A DNA stretch of 64,000 nucleotides from Ruminococcus callidus (GTDB taxonomy: Bacteria; Bacillota; Clostridia; Oscillospirales; Ruminococcaceae). Below, one piece after another: positions 33,801 through 43,434 of the stretch (position 1 is its first letter; every line of letters starts with the position of its first letter). The notes under the pieces were generated by a model. The model had not been told where the DNA came from. It saw only the letters and a program-made list of their open reading frames with translations, and ran no database searches. Location of the stretch: positions 31,855 through 95,854 of the forward strand of contig NZ_JAJFCK010000007.1 in assembly GCF_020709055.1 (NCBI RefSeq), given 5' to 3'. A program made the position numbers and the translations under genes.

Positions 33801-36800
33801 ATGCAGTTTTTTGCGGAAACCTTTGCCAGACTGACTGCCTATCAGGAGCTGTGCAATGCCATGGAACAGGGGATTCAGCCCATCTCCCTGACAGGCGTGG
33901 CGCAGGTTCATAAGGCGCATCTGCTGGCGGCGCTGTGCAGCACACATGCGCCGCTTCTTGCGGTGACGGCGGAGGAAGCAGAGGCACGCCGTCTTTGCGA
34001 CGACATCAACACCATGCTGGATCAGACAGCGGCGTGGCAGTTCCCATCCAGAGAACTGGTTCTGACACCGGTGGAGGGCGTGACGGTATCCTACGAGCAC
34101 GCACGCATTGCCGCCCTGACGGCGATGCGGCAGGGACAGTGCCGTGTCATCATTGCGAGCATTGAGGCGCTGCTTCAGCCCACCATTGCGCCGGAAGCGC
34201 TGGAGGAGCACACGCTGGTGCTGCACTGCGGAGAACAGATCGAACGGGATGCGCTGATTCAGAAGCTCATCTTTGGCGGCTACGTGCGCAGCGAGAGCGT
34301 GTCCGGCGCCGGACAGTTCTCCGTGCGCGGCGACATTCTGGACATCTTTCCCGTGCAGTGCACCGCCCCCATTCGTCTGGAACTGTGGGGCGACGAGATC
34401 GACACCCTGACGCAGTTCGATCCGGAGACCCAGCGCCGGACACAGGCGGTGGAGGAACTCCGGATTCCGCCGGCACGGGAGACACTGTTCCAGCCGGAGG
34501 AGCTTGCCGAAAAGCTCCGCACCCACGCCCGTTCCCTGCGTGGAAAATACGCCGAAGCGGCAAAGAAAAAGCTCTGTGACGATGCGAAGAAGATCGACGC
34601 CGGCATTGTGCCGGTCTATCTGGAAAAGTATGCGCCGCTGCTGCGGGAAAAGGCGACGCTTTTGCTGGACTACGGCGTGCAGGCGGTGCTGTTCAGCGAG
34701 TACAATGCTGTGCAGGAGATGCAGCACAGCATTCTGGAGCAGTACCGGACGGACTGTCAGCTTCTGCTGGAGGAGGGGGACCTCTGCCGAGGACTGGAGG
34801 GCTACTATCAGGATCCTGCGGAGGTCATGGCACGGCTGAAATCCCTGTTCTGTGTGTGCATGAACAACTTCCTGCAGGGCGGGGAACAGATGGCGTTCCG
34901 CAAGCTGCTCTCAGTGGATGCGATGCAGACGGCGCCGTGGGGCGGCGAACTGAGCCAGCTGGTGGAGGATTTGCAGGAGTACCTCCAGCAGGGCTATTGC
35001 GTCATGCTTTTCGCCGGCAGCGAAAAGACACTGCCCATCTTGCAGCAGGATCTGCGGGAGAGCGGCATCCGCTGCGAACTCGCCAGGGCGGACAGCGTCT
35101 GGCAGGAGGGCGTGGTCTATCTGCGCACCGGCAGCCTGTCCGGCGGCTTTGCCTATCCGGAGATCCGGACGGCGCTCATCACACAGGCGCACGCCATGCA
35201 CGCCGTTGCACGGCGCACCCCCAAGCGCAAGCGGAGCGAGGAGATCCGGTCGCTCTCGGACATCGCCGCCGGCGATCTGGTCGTTCACGCTGCCCACGGC
35301 ATCGGCAAGTTCCTGGGCGTGCGCCAGATCGAGATGGACGGCGTCACCAAGGACTACATCAGCATTCAGTACGCCGGAAAGGATATGCTCTATGTGCCGG
35401 TCACGCAGCTGGATGTCATCTCCAAATACATCGGCCCGCGGGAGGATGTTCATGTCAAGCTGAACCGGCTCTCCTCGCCGGAGTGGCAGCGGACACGGAA
35501 TAATGTGCGCCGTGCCGTACGGGATATGGCGGACGAACTGGTGGCGCTGTACGCCAAACGGGAACAGGCAAAGGGCATCGAGTTCTATCCGGACGACGAG
35601 ATCCAGCAGGACTTCGAGGCACGTTTTCCCTATATCGAAACGGAGGATCAGCTCTCCGCCATTGCGGAGATCAAGCGGGATATGGAACGCCCCCGCCCCA
35701 TGGACCGGCTGCTGTGCGGCGATGTGGGCTTCGGCAAAACGGAGGTCGCCCTGCGTGCTGCTATGAAATGCGTTCTCAGCGGAAAGCAGTGCGCCATTCT
35801 TGTCCCCACCACAGTGCTCGCCATGCAGCACTTTCAGACGGCGCTGCGCCGGTTTGAGCATTTCCCCGTGAATGTGGAGATGCTCTCCCGCTTCGTGCCT
35901 CTGCGGAAGCAGCGGGAGGTGCTGGCAGGGCTGAAGAGCGGCAAAGTGGACGTTGTCATCGGCACGCACCGGCTGGTGCAGAAAGACGTGGCGTTCCATG
36001 CCCTCGGTCTGGCAATCGTGGACGAGGAACAGCGCTTCGGCGTGGCGCACAAGGAGAAGTTCAAGGAGATGTTCGCCGGCGTGGATATGCTGACGCTGTC
36101 GGCAACGCCTATTCCCCGCACGCTGAACATGGCGATGAGCGGCATTCGGGATATGTCCGTCATTGCCCAGCCGCCGCAGGACCGCTATCCGGTGCAAACC
36201 TATGTCATGGAGTACAACGACGCCGTGGTATTTCAGGCGATCCGGCGGGAGCTGAAGCGGGGCGGACAGGTGTACTACATTTACAATCGGGTGAACAGTA
36301 TCGAACTGGTGGCTGCCAAGCTGCAAAGCGCTATTCCGGAGGCACGGATTTTGGTGGCGCACGGCAGAATGGGCGAGGCGGAAATGTCCGAGATCTGGCG
36401 GAAACTGGTGGAAAATGAGGCGGACATTCTGGTCTGCACCACCATCATTGAAACCGGTGTGGATGTGCCCAATGTCAACACCCTCATCATCGAGAATGCG
36501 GACTATTTCGGGCTGAGCCAGCTGTACCAGCTGCGGGGACGTGTGGGGCGCTCCAACCGCCGTGCCTACGCTTATTTTACGTTCAAGCGTGACAAGGTGC
36601 TGCGGGAGGAATCCGCCCGCCGTCTGGCGGCCATGCGGGAGTTCACCCAGTTCGGCAGCGGGTTCCAGATCGCCCTGCGGGATCTGGAGATCCGTGGCGC
36701 CGGCAGCATGCTGGGCGGACAGCAACATGGTCACATGGAGGCCGTGGGATACGAAATGTATCTGCGCCTGCTGGAGGAGGCAGTGGCAGAGGCAAAGGGC

Positions 36801-37262
36801 GAGCCGATTCCGGAGAAACCGGAGTGCGTTGTGGATATCCACATCGACGCCTATATCCCCAGCGCCTACATCGAGAGCCTGAACCAGCGTCTGGACATGT
36901 ACCGGAAAATCGCCGTGGTTTCCAGCGAATCGGAGGAATCCGACCTGCTGGACGAACTCATCGACCGTTACGGCGAACCACCGCGGCAGGTGCTGGGACT
37001 GGTGACCGTGGCACGTCTGCGCAATACGGCTGCGAACCTCGGCATCACAGAAATCGTCCAGCGTGGCGGAAAGGTGACGTTCTGCACGGAGCAGATCACA
37101 CCGGACATTATTGCTGCATTTTCCGCACAGTATCGGGGCAATGTGTCGTGGAATCTGTCGGGCAAAACCGGCATCTGCGTGACGATGGAACGTGGAACTG
37201 CACTGGATTTGATACGGGATGTTTTAGAAACTATGACGAAAGTGAGAAGAATCGGGAAGTGA
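33801..37262 (+). CDS. mfd: Transcription-repair coupling factor Mfd
   Basis: 1153 residues from ATG 33801 (AAAGGAGGAG upstream). It removes RNA polymerase stalled at DNA lesions and recruits UvrA. UvrB-homology region in the N-terminal third; RNA-polymerase-interaction (CarD-like) domain at about 490-560 (GDLVVHAAHGIGKFLGV). Superfamily 2 translocase motor: Walker A GDVGFGKT at 640-647, DEEQ at 741-744, and SATPIPRTLNMA. The TRG-type segment is ALRDLEIRGAGSMLGGQQHGH, here in two adjoining pieces. C-terminal D7 domain follows. No other repair gene is next to it. Confidence 0.97.
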   Translation: MQFFAETFARLTAYQELCNAMEQGIQPISLTGVAQVHKAHLLAALCSTHAPLLAVTAEEAEARRLCDDINTMLDQTAAWQFPSRELVLTPVEGVTVSYEHARIAALTAMRQGQCRVIIASIEALLQPTIAPEALEEHTLVLHCGEQIERDALIQKLIFGGYVRSESVSGAGQFSVRGDILDIFPVQCTAPIRLELWGDEIDTLTQFDPETQRRTQAVEELRIPPARETLFQPEELAEKLRTHARSLRGKYAEAAKKKLCDDAKKIDAGIVPVYLEKYAPLLREKATLLLDYGVQAVLFSEYNAVQEMQHSILEQYRTDCQLLLEEGDLCRGLEGYYQDPAEVMARLKSLFCVCMNNFLQGGEQMAFRKLLSVDAMQTAPWGGELSQLVEDLQEYLQQGYCVMLFAGSEKTLPILQQDLRESGIRCELARADSVWQEGVVYLRTGSLSGGFAYPEIRTALITQAHAMHAVARRTPKRKRSEEIRSLSDIAAGDLVVHAAHGIGKFLGVRQIEMDGVTKDYISIQYAGKDMLYVPVTQLDVISKYIGPREDVHVKLNRLSSPEWQRTRNNVRRAVRDMADELVALYAKREQAKGIEFYPDDEIQQDFEARFPYIETEDQLSAIAEIKRDMERPRPMDRLLCGDVGFGKTEVALRAAMKCVLSGKQCAILVPTTVLAMQHFQTALRRFEHFPVNVEMLSRFVPLRKQREVLAGLKSGKVDVVIGTHRLVQKDVAFHALGLAIVDEEQRFGVAHKEKFKEMFAGVDMLTLSATPIPRTLNMAMSGIRDMSVIAQPPQDRYPVQTYVMEYNDAVVFQAIRRELKRGGQVYYIYNRVNSIELVAAKLQSAIPEARILVAHGRMGEAEMSEIWRKLVENEADILVCTTIIETGVDVPNVNTLIIENADYFGLSQLYQLRGRVGRSNRRAYAYFTFKRDKVLREESARRLAAMREFTQFGSGFQIALRDLEIRGAGSMLGGQQHGHMEAVGYEMYLRLLEEAVAEAKGEPIPEKPECVVDIHIDAYIPSAYIESLNQRLDMYRKIAVVSSESEESDLLDELIDRYGEPPRQVLGLVTVARLRNTAANLGITEIVQRGGKVTFCTEQITPDIIAAFSAQYRGNVSWNLSGKTGICVTMERGTALDLIRDVLETMTKVRRIGK

Positions 37263-37341
37263 CGTAAAACTCACCCGAAATCTTTGTGCGATTTTTGGCA
37301 GTTTCACCGGAATTTCAATCAAGATTTAGGTAAAATGTGCA

Positions 37342-37370
37342 TAGACAAAAGTTGAAAATCATGCTATAAT
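37342..37370 (+). promoter_or_regulatory. Promoter of the Thr-rich surface protein gene
   Basis: TAGACA (37342-37347), 17-bp spacer, TATAAT (37365-37370). A hairpin ATAGAG-GGCA / TGCC-CTCTAT follows in the leader (about 37383-37416). Confidence 0.75.
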
Positions 37371-37434
37371 AACGATATTGTTATAGAGTGGCATGGTATG
37401 TGTGCCGTGCTCTATTTCGAGGAGGAGAAATACG

Positions 37435-38403
37435 ATGAAGTTTATGAGAAAACTGGTGGCAAGCGTTGCTGCGGTTACGGTTGCAGCAACATCGGTTGCA
37501 ACATTTGCGTTTTCTGCATCTGCCCTGACCTATGAGAACGATGCAATCGTTTCCACAGATAAGGGACCGTACACCGCATACCTGTGCATTCAGGCCGGTG
37601 CTGACAAGCGCTCTGTAACAGACGATTATCCCAATGCGGTTGAGAAAGAGAAGAACAGCAAGGGTATCAGCTGCGCAGATGCAACCTTCACAGGTAACGG
37701 CACGTATACCGTAAGCGTTACCGTTGCAAACGGTTCCGATACCATTGAGCAGCTGATGCTGGAAACCGACATCAACTCCTATGCATTTGCACCGAAGGAA
37801 GCAGAAACCGTAAAGGGCACACTGCCGACTGGCTGCACTGTTTCCATCGTCATCAATTCTATCACAGTAAAGCAGACCTCGGGCAGCGGCTACTCCATCC
37901 CGTACAACGGCGCATCCAAGGGCGCACTGTGTCAGGGTGATAACGACTCTTCCATCCGTGTGAACATTCTGAACGCCCAGACAACACCGAAGGTTTCCGA
38001 TATTTCGAACGACCTCAGCGGACTGGGCGGTCTGGCTGGCGGCGACACCGTTGAAGTTTCCTTCACTGTAAGCGGTCTGGACGCAGGCGGCAACGGCGGA
38101 GAGGAAACTACCACTACCACTACCACTACCACTACGACTGACGAAAATGGCGGTGGCGGTGAAACCACTACAACCGCAGCAGGCAGCACAACTACCACCA
38201 CTGCAAACGGCGAAAGTGACAGCAGCGGAAGCTCCGGTTCCAGCAGCGGTTCTTCGTCTGGCAACAGGTCCGGCAACAAGTCCGGCAACAACAGCACCGC
38301 TTCTCAGACCGGCGACTTCGGCATCGCAGCAGTTGTCATTGGCAGCGTTGCAGCAGCAGCTCTGGGCGCTGGCGCTTATACCGTAACCAGAAGAAAGAAG
38401 TAA
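37435..38403 (+). CDS. Secreted Thr/Ser-rich protein with C-terminal membrane anchor
   Basis: 322 residues from ATG 37435 (GAGGAGG upstream). Signal peptide 1-34 (FAFSASA before LTYE). Residues 35-215 form a beta-rich domain without a known name (ALCQGDNDSSIRVNI, DTVEVSFTVSG). A low-complexity Thr/Ser/Gly linker follows (about 222-285), partly encoded by an (ACTACC) hexanucleotide array at 38107-38134. The tail SQTGDFGIAAVVIGS, an Ala-rich helix and RRKK look like a variant sortase-type or simple membrane anchor; the motif SQTGD differs from LPxTG. Likely a cell-surface protein; role unknown. Confidence 0.8.
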   Translation: MKFMRKLVASVAAVTVAATSVATFAFSASALTYENDAIVSTDKGPYTAYLCIQAGADKRSVTDDYPNAVEKEKNSKGISCADATFTGNGTYTVSVTVANGSDTIEQLMLETDINSYAFAPKEAETVKGTLPTGCTVSIVINSITVKQTSGSGYSIPYNGASKGALCQGDNDSSIRVNILNAQTTPKVSDISNDLSGLGGLAGGDTVEVSFTVSGLDAGGNGGEETTTTTTTTTTTDENGGGGETTTTAAGSTTTTTANGESDSSGSSGSSSGSSSGNRSGNKSGNNSTASQTGDFGIAAVVIGSVAAAALGAGAYTVTRRKK

Positions 38404-38466
38404 ACGGCTTCCCGTCTGGTTTGAACTTTTCGACAATCTCATTTTTTCATTTTTACCCCTATATAG

Positions 38467-38500
38467 CGAAAAGCCCTGCCTTTCCCGGCGGGGCTTTTCG
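38467..38500. terminator. Bidirectional terminator
   Basis: 14-bp stem CGAAAAGCCCTGCC / GGCGGGGCTTTTCG between the convergent surface-protein gene and rnhA. Confidence 0.8.
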
Positions 38501-38520
38501 TGTGTATGCAGTGTGCTGTT

Positions 38521-38961
38521 TTATTGGGCGTAGATGTCCCGCTGCATGACTGCCAGCTGGTCGCAGCGCTCGTTCTCCGGATGGCCGGCGTGTCCTTTGA
38601 CCCAGTGGAAAGTGACTTTGTGGCGCTCCAGCAGCGGCAGCAGCTGCTCCCAGAGATCGACGTTCAGGGCGGGCTTCTTGTCGGACTTCACCCAGCCCCG
38701 CTTTTTCCAGCCGTACACCCAGCCCTTTGTGATGCTGTCCACCACATATTTGCTGTCCGTGGTGAGCAGTACCTGACACGGCTCTTTCAGAGCGGCGAGG
38801 GCGGAGATGACGCCGGTCAGCTCCATGCGGTTGTTGGTGGTTTCGGCAGCGCCGCCGGAAAGCTCCTTTTCCGCCGTGCCGTAGCGGAGAATCGCCCCCC
38901 ATCCTCCGGGGCCGGGGTTTCCGCTGCATGCGCCGTCGGTGAAGATCTGTACTGTTTTCAT
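38521..38961 (-). CDS. rnhA: Ribonuclease HI
   Basis: 146 residues from ATG 38961 (AAAAGGAGG upstream); a much longer upstream reading has no support. It cleaves RNA in RNA:DNA hybrids. The active-site carboxylates are visible: Asp9 in [12 protein letters not shown], Glu47 in NRMELTG, Asp69 in TTDSKYV and the last Asp in ENERCDQLA. The basic segment [13 protein letters not shown] matches the substrate handle. Length agrees with the bacterial type I enzyme. Monocistronic. Confidence 0.96.
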   Translation of the reverse strand: MKTVQIFTDGACSGNPGPGGWGAILRYGTAEKELSGGAAETTNNRMELTGVISALAALKEPCQVLLTTDSKYVVDSITKGWVYGWKKRGWVKSDKKPALNVDLWEQLLPLLERHKVTFHWVKGHAGHPENERCDQLAVMQRDIYAQ

Positions 38962-39064
38962 GAAAAACCTCCTTTTCTCTCCTGCGATGCCCGGCGGCCG
39001 GAAAGCAAAATCGTGCTGCTTTTGGACAAATCTGCCGGAGCATCGCATGCGGACTCTGCTTTCT

Positions 39065-39093
39065 ATTATACAGGAAAACGGAACGGGAATCAA
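39065..39093 (-). promoter_or_regulatory. Promoter of rnhA
   Basis: TTGATT (39088-39093), 17-bp spacer, TATAAT (39065-39070) on the minus strand. Confidence 0.72.
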
Positions 39094-39143
39094 CTCCAAA
39101 AAAAACCGGCAGCAATTTGTGTGAATTGCATATAACAGAATCC

Positions 39144-39172
39144 TTGACCAACTGTGATTTTTATGGTATAAT
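39144..39172 (+). promoter_or_regulatory. Promoter of the solute-binding lipoprotein gene
   Basis: TTGACC (39144-39149), 17-bp spacer, TATAAT (39167-39172). Confidence 0.8.
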
Positions 39173-39262
39173 ACAAAGGAGAGAGCGCTTGCACTGCATC
39201 TGGCGGCAGCAGGCTTTAAAATCGGAAAAGTCAATGGAAAATGAGAAAAGGAGTCTTTTCCC

Positions 39263-40723
39263 ATGAAGAAATTAACACGTGTTTTGGCGGCACTCATGGC
39301 GCTGACCATGATGGGCACACTGGCAGCATGTGGCAGCAGCGACGATTCCAAGGCGGAGTCCTCGGCGGCAGAATCTCACTACAAAGAAAATGACGAAGTT
39401 GCGGTAGACGCTTCTCTGGTGGACGATATGGTCAAGAACGATCCGGACATCAAGGGACAGACCATCTACTGGCTGGCGGATTACGATATCAATCCGGTGA
39501 ACAATCAGGACAGAAGCGTTGCCCTGACGCTGTTCGAGGATAAGTACGGCGCAAAGGTGGAATATGTTTCCTGTACCTCCGACACCAAGTTCGACACGCT
39601 GGCAAGCCGTATCCTGGGCGGCGATCCGGTGGACATGTTCCCCTATGAGTGGGACGCTGTGCCCAACGGCGTCACCAAGGATCAGTACCAGCCGCTGGAC
39701 GACTACCTCGACCTGAGCGACGACATCTGGAGCGATATGTCCGATGTCATCAACATGTTTGAATATCAGGGCAAGCACTACGTTGTACCGTACTGCCTGT
39801 CTGACCCGCTGCTGATCACCTACAGCCGTTCTCTCTGCGAGGAAAACGGTCTGGATGACCCGTATGAGCTTTATAAGAAGGACAAGTGGGATTGGGACAC
39901 CTTCATGGATATGATGAAGACGTTCGTTTCCAACGCCAGCAACGGCGAAACACGCTATGGCATCAACGGCTGGTTCGGTCAGGCAATGGTGCAGTCCACC
40001 GGACAGGCATTCGTTACGTATGACGGCACCAAGTTCTCCAATAATATCAATAACTCTGCCATCGAAGAGGCAGAGAATACTATGGAAGAGATCATGAAGC
40101 TGGGTATGTATGACCCGACCTGGTACGGCTACCTGCCGGATGACGGCTCGACGCTGTTCTTTGGCATGGCAGACTGGGCGCTGGGTATTTCCAACGTCAA
40201 GAACGATCCCAATCCGGAGGTCAATGACGACGGCTTTGTGGAAGAGGGCGATCTGATGATCGTGCCGTTCCCGAAGCAGCCCGGCTCGGACGAGTACTAT
40301 CTGAACTGCAACTTCGGCGCAAAGATGCTGGTCAAGGGTTCGGATAAGGGTGATGCAGTTGCTGCGTACATCAAGTGCGAGCGCCTGGCAGCTATGATCG
40401 ACGACTATCAGGACGCTGCCAAGGAAAAGGCAATCATCCCCCAGAAGACCGCAGCCGGCAAGCTCAAGAGCTATGTGACCGAGGAGCAGTATGATGCGCT
40501 GCAGGATTATAAGGATCCCGGCAAGATTACACCGGTATTCGATTTCGGCTACGGCATGGGCAGCAGAATGTACGGCGACGGCGAGTATACCTACGAGACC
40601 AGAGGCGTTATGAACAACCTGACCAGTGCGCTGCTGAACGGCGAGAAGGATTCCTGGGCCGTGCTGCGTGATGAGTGGGCTTCTGTGATCGATGAGGTCA
40701 TCGACAGCTATAACAGCAAGTAA
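39263..40723 (+). CDS. Family 1 extracellular solute-binding lipoprotein
   Basis: 486 residues. Signal peptide with lipobox LAAC at about 20-23 and a Ser/Ala/Glu linker. The body is of the large carbohydrate-type family 1 binding fold: [17 protein letters not shown] near the N-terminus, [37 protein letters not shown] and the Trp/Tyr-rich ligand region ([18 protein letters not shown]). It would deliver a sugar or oligosaccharide to an ABC importer, but no permease or ATPase gene is adjacent, so it must pair with genes elsewhere. Own promoter and terminator. Confidence 0.9.
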   Translation: MKKLTRVLAALMALTMMGTLAACGSSDDSKAESSAAESHYKENDEVAVDASLVDDMVKNDPDIKGQTIYWLADYDINPVNNQDRSVALTLFEDKYGAKVEYVSCTSDTKFDTLASRILGGDPVDMFPYEWDAVPNGVTKDQYQPLDDYLDLSDDIWSDMSDVINMFEYQGKHYVVPYCLSDPLLITYSRSLCEENGLDDPYELYKKDKWDWDTFMDMMKTFVSNASNGETRYGINGWFGQAMVQSTGQAFVTYDGTKFSNNINNSAIEEAENTMEEIMKLGMYDPTWYGYLPDDGSTLFFGMADWALGISNVKNDPNPEVNDDGFVEEGDLMIVPFPKQPGSDEYYLNCNFGAKMLVKGSDKGDAVAAYIKCERLAAMIDDYQDAAKEKAIIPQKTAAGKLKSYVTEEQYDALQDYKDPGKITPVFDFGYGMGSRMYGDGEYTYETRGVMNNLTSALLNGEKDSWAVLRDEWASVIDEVIDSYNSK

Positions 40724-40745
40724 TTGAAAACGAGTTCAAGAAGGA

Positions 40746-40788
40746 GGAGCGTTTTCCGCAGCAAAAGCGGAGAAAGCTCCTTTTTTAT
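40746..40788 (+). terminator. Terminator of the solute-binding protein gene
   Basis: Nested stem GGAGC / GCTCC outside TTTCCGC / GCGGAGA, ending in TTTTTT. Confidence 0.82.
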
Positions 40789-40870
40789 GGGCAAACGGAG
40801 CGATGGCGGTGCCTTTTCCGTGCAGTGTGCTGAAATTTTCGGAGAATGGGACTTTTTTTCCCGGAACCTC

Positions 40871-40899
40871 TTGATTTTTTCCGCCTGCGGTGTTATAAT
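40871..40899 (+). promoter_or_regulatory. Promoter of the rimP-nusA-infB operon
   Basis: TTGATT (40871-40876), 17-bp spacer, TATAAT (40894-40899). Confidence 0.78.
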
Positions 40900-40917
40900 A
40901 AAGACAATCATGCAGCC

Positions 40918-41045
40918 AAAGACCGGAACCCCACCGGTCTTTCGTTTATGTAAGAGCCTGTGATGTGTGAAACGACGCAGTCAGGCAGCCGAAAATGGTT
41001 GGCATTTGCCGCCGTTCTGCCGGTGCGGAGCGGGAACGCAAATGC
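40918..41045 (+). promoter_or_regulatory. Structured leader of the nusA operon (two hairpins)
   Basis: Hairpin 1 (40918-40942) has perfect stem AAAGACCGG / CCGGTCTTT followed by a weak CGTTTATG tract, so it may attenuate. Hairpin 2 (41002-41045) pairs GCATTTGC with GCAAATGC and GTTC with GAAC and ends 8 bp before AAAAAAGGAGC, the rimP ribosome site. Leader attenuation of nusA operons is known in other bacteria; here it is inferred from structure. Confidence 0.5.
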
Positions 41046-41068
41046 TTAGAAAAAAGGAGCAGATCAGC

Positions 41069-41548
41069 ATGAAAATGAAAAAATTCGGCGGAACCGAACG
41101 TGTGGTCTATGACTTGGTCAAGCCCATTGCGGACGAGTTCGGCTACACCATCTGGGATGTGTGTTTTGAAAAGGAAGGCGCTTACTGGTACCTTCGGGTA
41201 TTCATCGACCACCCCGACGGGATCACCATCGAAGACTGCGAAAAAATGACACGTCCGGTAAATGCGGCAGTAGATGCGGCAGACCCCATCTCTCAGGCGT
41301 ATGTGCTGGAGGTCGGCTCCGCCGGACTGGAGCGGGAGCTGAACCAGCCCTGGCATTTCGAGGAAAGTCTGGGCATGGAAGTGCGTGCCCGTGCGGTTCG
41401 CCCCATTGACGGAGAACGTGAGTGGATCGGCGTGCTGAAGGCGTTCGACGCAGAGCATGTGACCATTGCGCTGGAAGAGGAACAGGAAGTGACATTGGCG
41501 CTGAACGATCTGTCGTATGTGCGGCGCTATGTGGCTGTGGAATTTTAA
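41069..41548 (+). CDS. rimP: Ribosome maturation factor RimP
   Basis: 159 residues from ATG 41069 (GGAG 9 bp upstream); ATG 41042 is a less likely alternative. It assists 30S subunit assembly. Signatures: LVKPIADEFGYTIWDV, WYLRVFIDHPDGITIEDCE and the Gly-Leu-Glu-Arg motif in VLEVGSAGLERELNQPWHF. First gene of the operon; nusA follows by 24 bp, the standard order. Confidence 0.95.
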   Translation: MKMKKFGGTERVVYDLVKPIADEFGYTIWDVCFEKEGAYWYLRVFIDHPDGITIEDCEKMTRPVNAAVDAADPISQAYVLEVGSAGLERELNQPWHFEESLGMEVRARAVRPIDGEREWIGVLKAFDAEHVTIALEEEQEVTLALNDLSYVRRYVAVEF

Positions 41549-41572
41549 ATCAAACGGAGGAATAGAAAGAGA

Positions 41573-42769
41573 ATGGCTAACGGTTTTTTTGAGGAGCTTT
41601 CCGCACTGGGAAGCGAGACCAATGTGGACACCGATCTGCTGGTGGAGAAGGTAAAGTCCGCCATGCTGAAAGCGGCGAGAAAGGTATACCCCAACAGCGA
41701 GGAAAATCTGCGGGTGACGATCGACCCGTTGACCAAGACATTTGAAATGTACCTGATTCAGAATGTCGTAGAGGGCGAGCCGGCAGATGAGAATGAGATC
41801 AATCTGGCAGAGGCACGCACCATTGATCCGGCTGCCTATGTGGGCGGTACGGTGTCCCGCCGTCTGGATATCGCAAAGTTCGGCCGTGCAGCAGCACAGT
41901 CTGCCAAGCAGTCCATCAAGGGCGACCTGCGGGAGATCAATCGGGAGCGGATTCTGGGCGAATTCCAGCATCTGGAGAACGACTGCATCACCTGTGAAGT
42001 CAAGCAGGTGGAGGCGGGAGGCACTGTAACACTGCTCTACCATAACACCGAGCTGTATCTGTTCCGCAACGAGCAGATCCCCAACGAGAACCTGCATGAG
42101 GGACAGCTGGTCAAGGTATACATCACTACCATTGCCAACAAGCAGAAGAAGCCCATCATCAAAATTTCCCGTGCCCGCAAGGAGCTGGTAAAGCGTCTGT
42201 TCGAGCTGGAAATTCCGGAAATTTATGATGGCACCGTGGAGATCAAGGCAATCTCCCGGGAAGCCGGCTCCCGTACCAAGGTTGCCGTTTGGTCCCGTGA
42301 CCCCAATGTTGACGCAGTGGGTGCCTGCATCGGTAAGAACAACGCACGTATCCGTGCCATTGTGGGCGAGTTCGGCGATCTGGAGAAAATCGACATCATC
42401 CCGTACAGTGAGGTTCCGGAGGAATTCATCGCCAGCGCACTGGCTCCGGCAAAGGTTCTGAGCGTGACCATTCTGGACAGCGAGGAAAAGACCTGCACCG
42501 TCGTGGTTCCCAACGACCAGCTCTCTCTTGCCATCGGCAACCGTGGTCAGAACGTCAAGCTGGCAGTCAAGCTGACGGGCTATAAGAAGATCGACATCAA
42601 GCCGGAGTTCAGCATCGAGCCGGAGAAGACAGAGGAGGCTCCGGCTGCACCGGCAGAGCCTCTGGATGCAGAAACTGAGGCATCTCTCATGGAGGAGTCG
42701 GATCTGGGCATGACAGAGGAGCCGGCTGCGGAAACACCGGCAACGGAGGCGAACGGGATTGAAGAGTAA
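41573..42769 (+). CDS. nusA: Transcription termination/antitermination factor NusA
   Basis: 398 residues. N-terminal RNA-polymerase-binding domain (about 1-125: FFEELSALG, AARKVYP), S1 domain (about 135-200), then two KH domains (about 205-345: SREAGSRTKVAVWSRDPNVDAVGACIG, in which GACIG is the KH loop, and SLAIGNRGQNVKLA). An acidic Glu/Ala/Pro tail (350-398) replaces the C-terminal repeats of E. coli, as usual in Gram-positives. The last codons overlap the start of rnpM. Confidence 0.96.
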   Translation: MANGFFEELSALGSETNVDTDLLVEKVKSAMLKAARKVYPNSEENLRVTIDPLTKTFEMYLIQNVVEGEPADENEINLAEARTIDPAAYVGGTVSRRLDIAKFGRAAAQSAKQSIKGDLREINRERILGEFQHLENDCITCEVKQVEAGGTVTLLYHNTELYLFRNEQIPNENLHEGQLVKVYITTIANKQKKPIIKISRARKELVKRLFELEIPEIYDGTVEIKAISREAGSRTKVAVWSRDPNVDAVGACIGKNNARIRAIVGEFGDLEKIDIIPYSEVPEEFIASALAPAKVLSVTILDSEEKTCTVVVPNDQLSLAIGNRGQNVKLAVKLTGYKKIDIKPEFSIEPEKTEEAPAAPAEPLDAETEASLMEESDLGMTEEPAAETPATEANGIEE

Positions 42770-43052
42770 AAAAACACCGATGCGCCTTTGTATCGGATGC
42801 GGAGAAATGCGCCCGAAACGGGAGCTGGTTCGTGTGCTGAAAGCACCGGACGACACCATTTCTCTGGATATCACCGGAAAAAAATCCGGCCGGGGGGCAT
42901 ATTTATGTAAGAACCCGGCGTGCCTTGCCGCCGCCAGAAAGGGACACCGCCTGGAGCGTTCCTTCGGCTGCCGGGTGTCGGATGCCGTATATGAGGAGAT
43001 GGAGCATGTACTGCAAACAGAAGTTATGGAATCTGCTGACCATCTGTCGTAA
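42759..43052 (+). CDS. rnpM: YlxR/RnpM RNA-binding protein
   Basis: 97 residues from a TTG start at 42759 inside the nusA end (GGAGG 9 bp upstream); overlap 11 bp. YlxR fold: MRLCIGCGEMRPKRELVRV near the start and GRGAYLC with the conserved Cys pair, followed by ACLAAARKG. The family member RnpM is reported to bind and modulate RNase P. Standard position between nusA and the L7Ae-like gene. Confidence 0.9.
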   Translation: MKSKKTPMRLCIGCGEMRPKRELVRVLKAPDDTISLDITGKKSGRGAYLCKNPACLAAARKGHRLERSFGCRVSDAVYEEMEHVLQTEVMESADHLS

Positions 43053-43332
43053 GGCGGGAAAGATGCAGATGGGGCTGGAACCGGCAAAGGATGCGCTGCT
43101 GCATCAGACCGCAGCGGGACTGCTGCTGGCAGCCGATGCGTCAGAGAACACCAAAAAGGAAGCTGCTTTTTTCAGTGCAAAAGCAGGGGTACCGCTGCTG
43201 GAACTGCCGTTCACGAAGTTTGAAATGGGGCAGGCAGTGGGCAGAGCGTCGGCAGTGTTTGCCGTCTGCGATGCCGGATTCTTCCGGCGGATGCAGGCGC
43301 TCACCCGGGAGAACAGCGGGGAAAATGCATAG
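43006..43332 (+). CDS. L7Ae/YlxQ-family ribosomal-type protein
   Basis: 108 residues from ATG 43006 (GAGGAG upstream), overlapping rnpM by 47 bp. The L7Ae fold is shown by LLTICRKAGKMQMGLEPAK, LLLAADASENTKK and VFAVCDAGF near the C-terminus. YlxQ proteins bind kink-turn RNA. Its place between rnpM and infB is conserved in Firmicutes. Confidence 0.87.
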   Translation: MYCKQKLWNLLTICRKAGKMQMGLEPAKDALLHQTAAGLLLAADASENTKKEAAFFSAKAGVPLLELPFTKFEMGQAVGRASAVFAVCDAGFFRRMQALTRENSGENA

Positions 43333-43434
43333 CGTGCCGCACGATCTGTGCGGATAGAGGAAATAAGGACAGCACGCCGCCGGAGCGTCCGGAGCGGGCT
43401 GCCGTGAGAACCAAGATGAGGAGGATTTTCGCCT

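Noticed and set aside
38107..38134. ACTACC tandem array considered as a CRISPR-like or regulatory repeat
   Set aside because: It is in frame inside a coding region and encodes Thr-Thr; there are no spacers.
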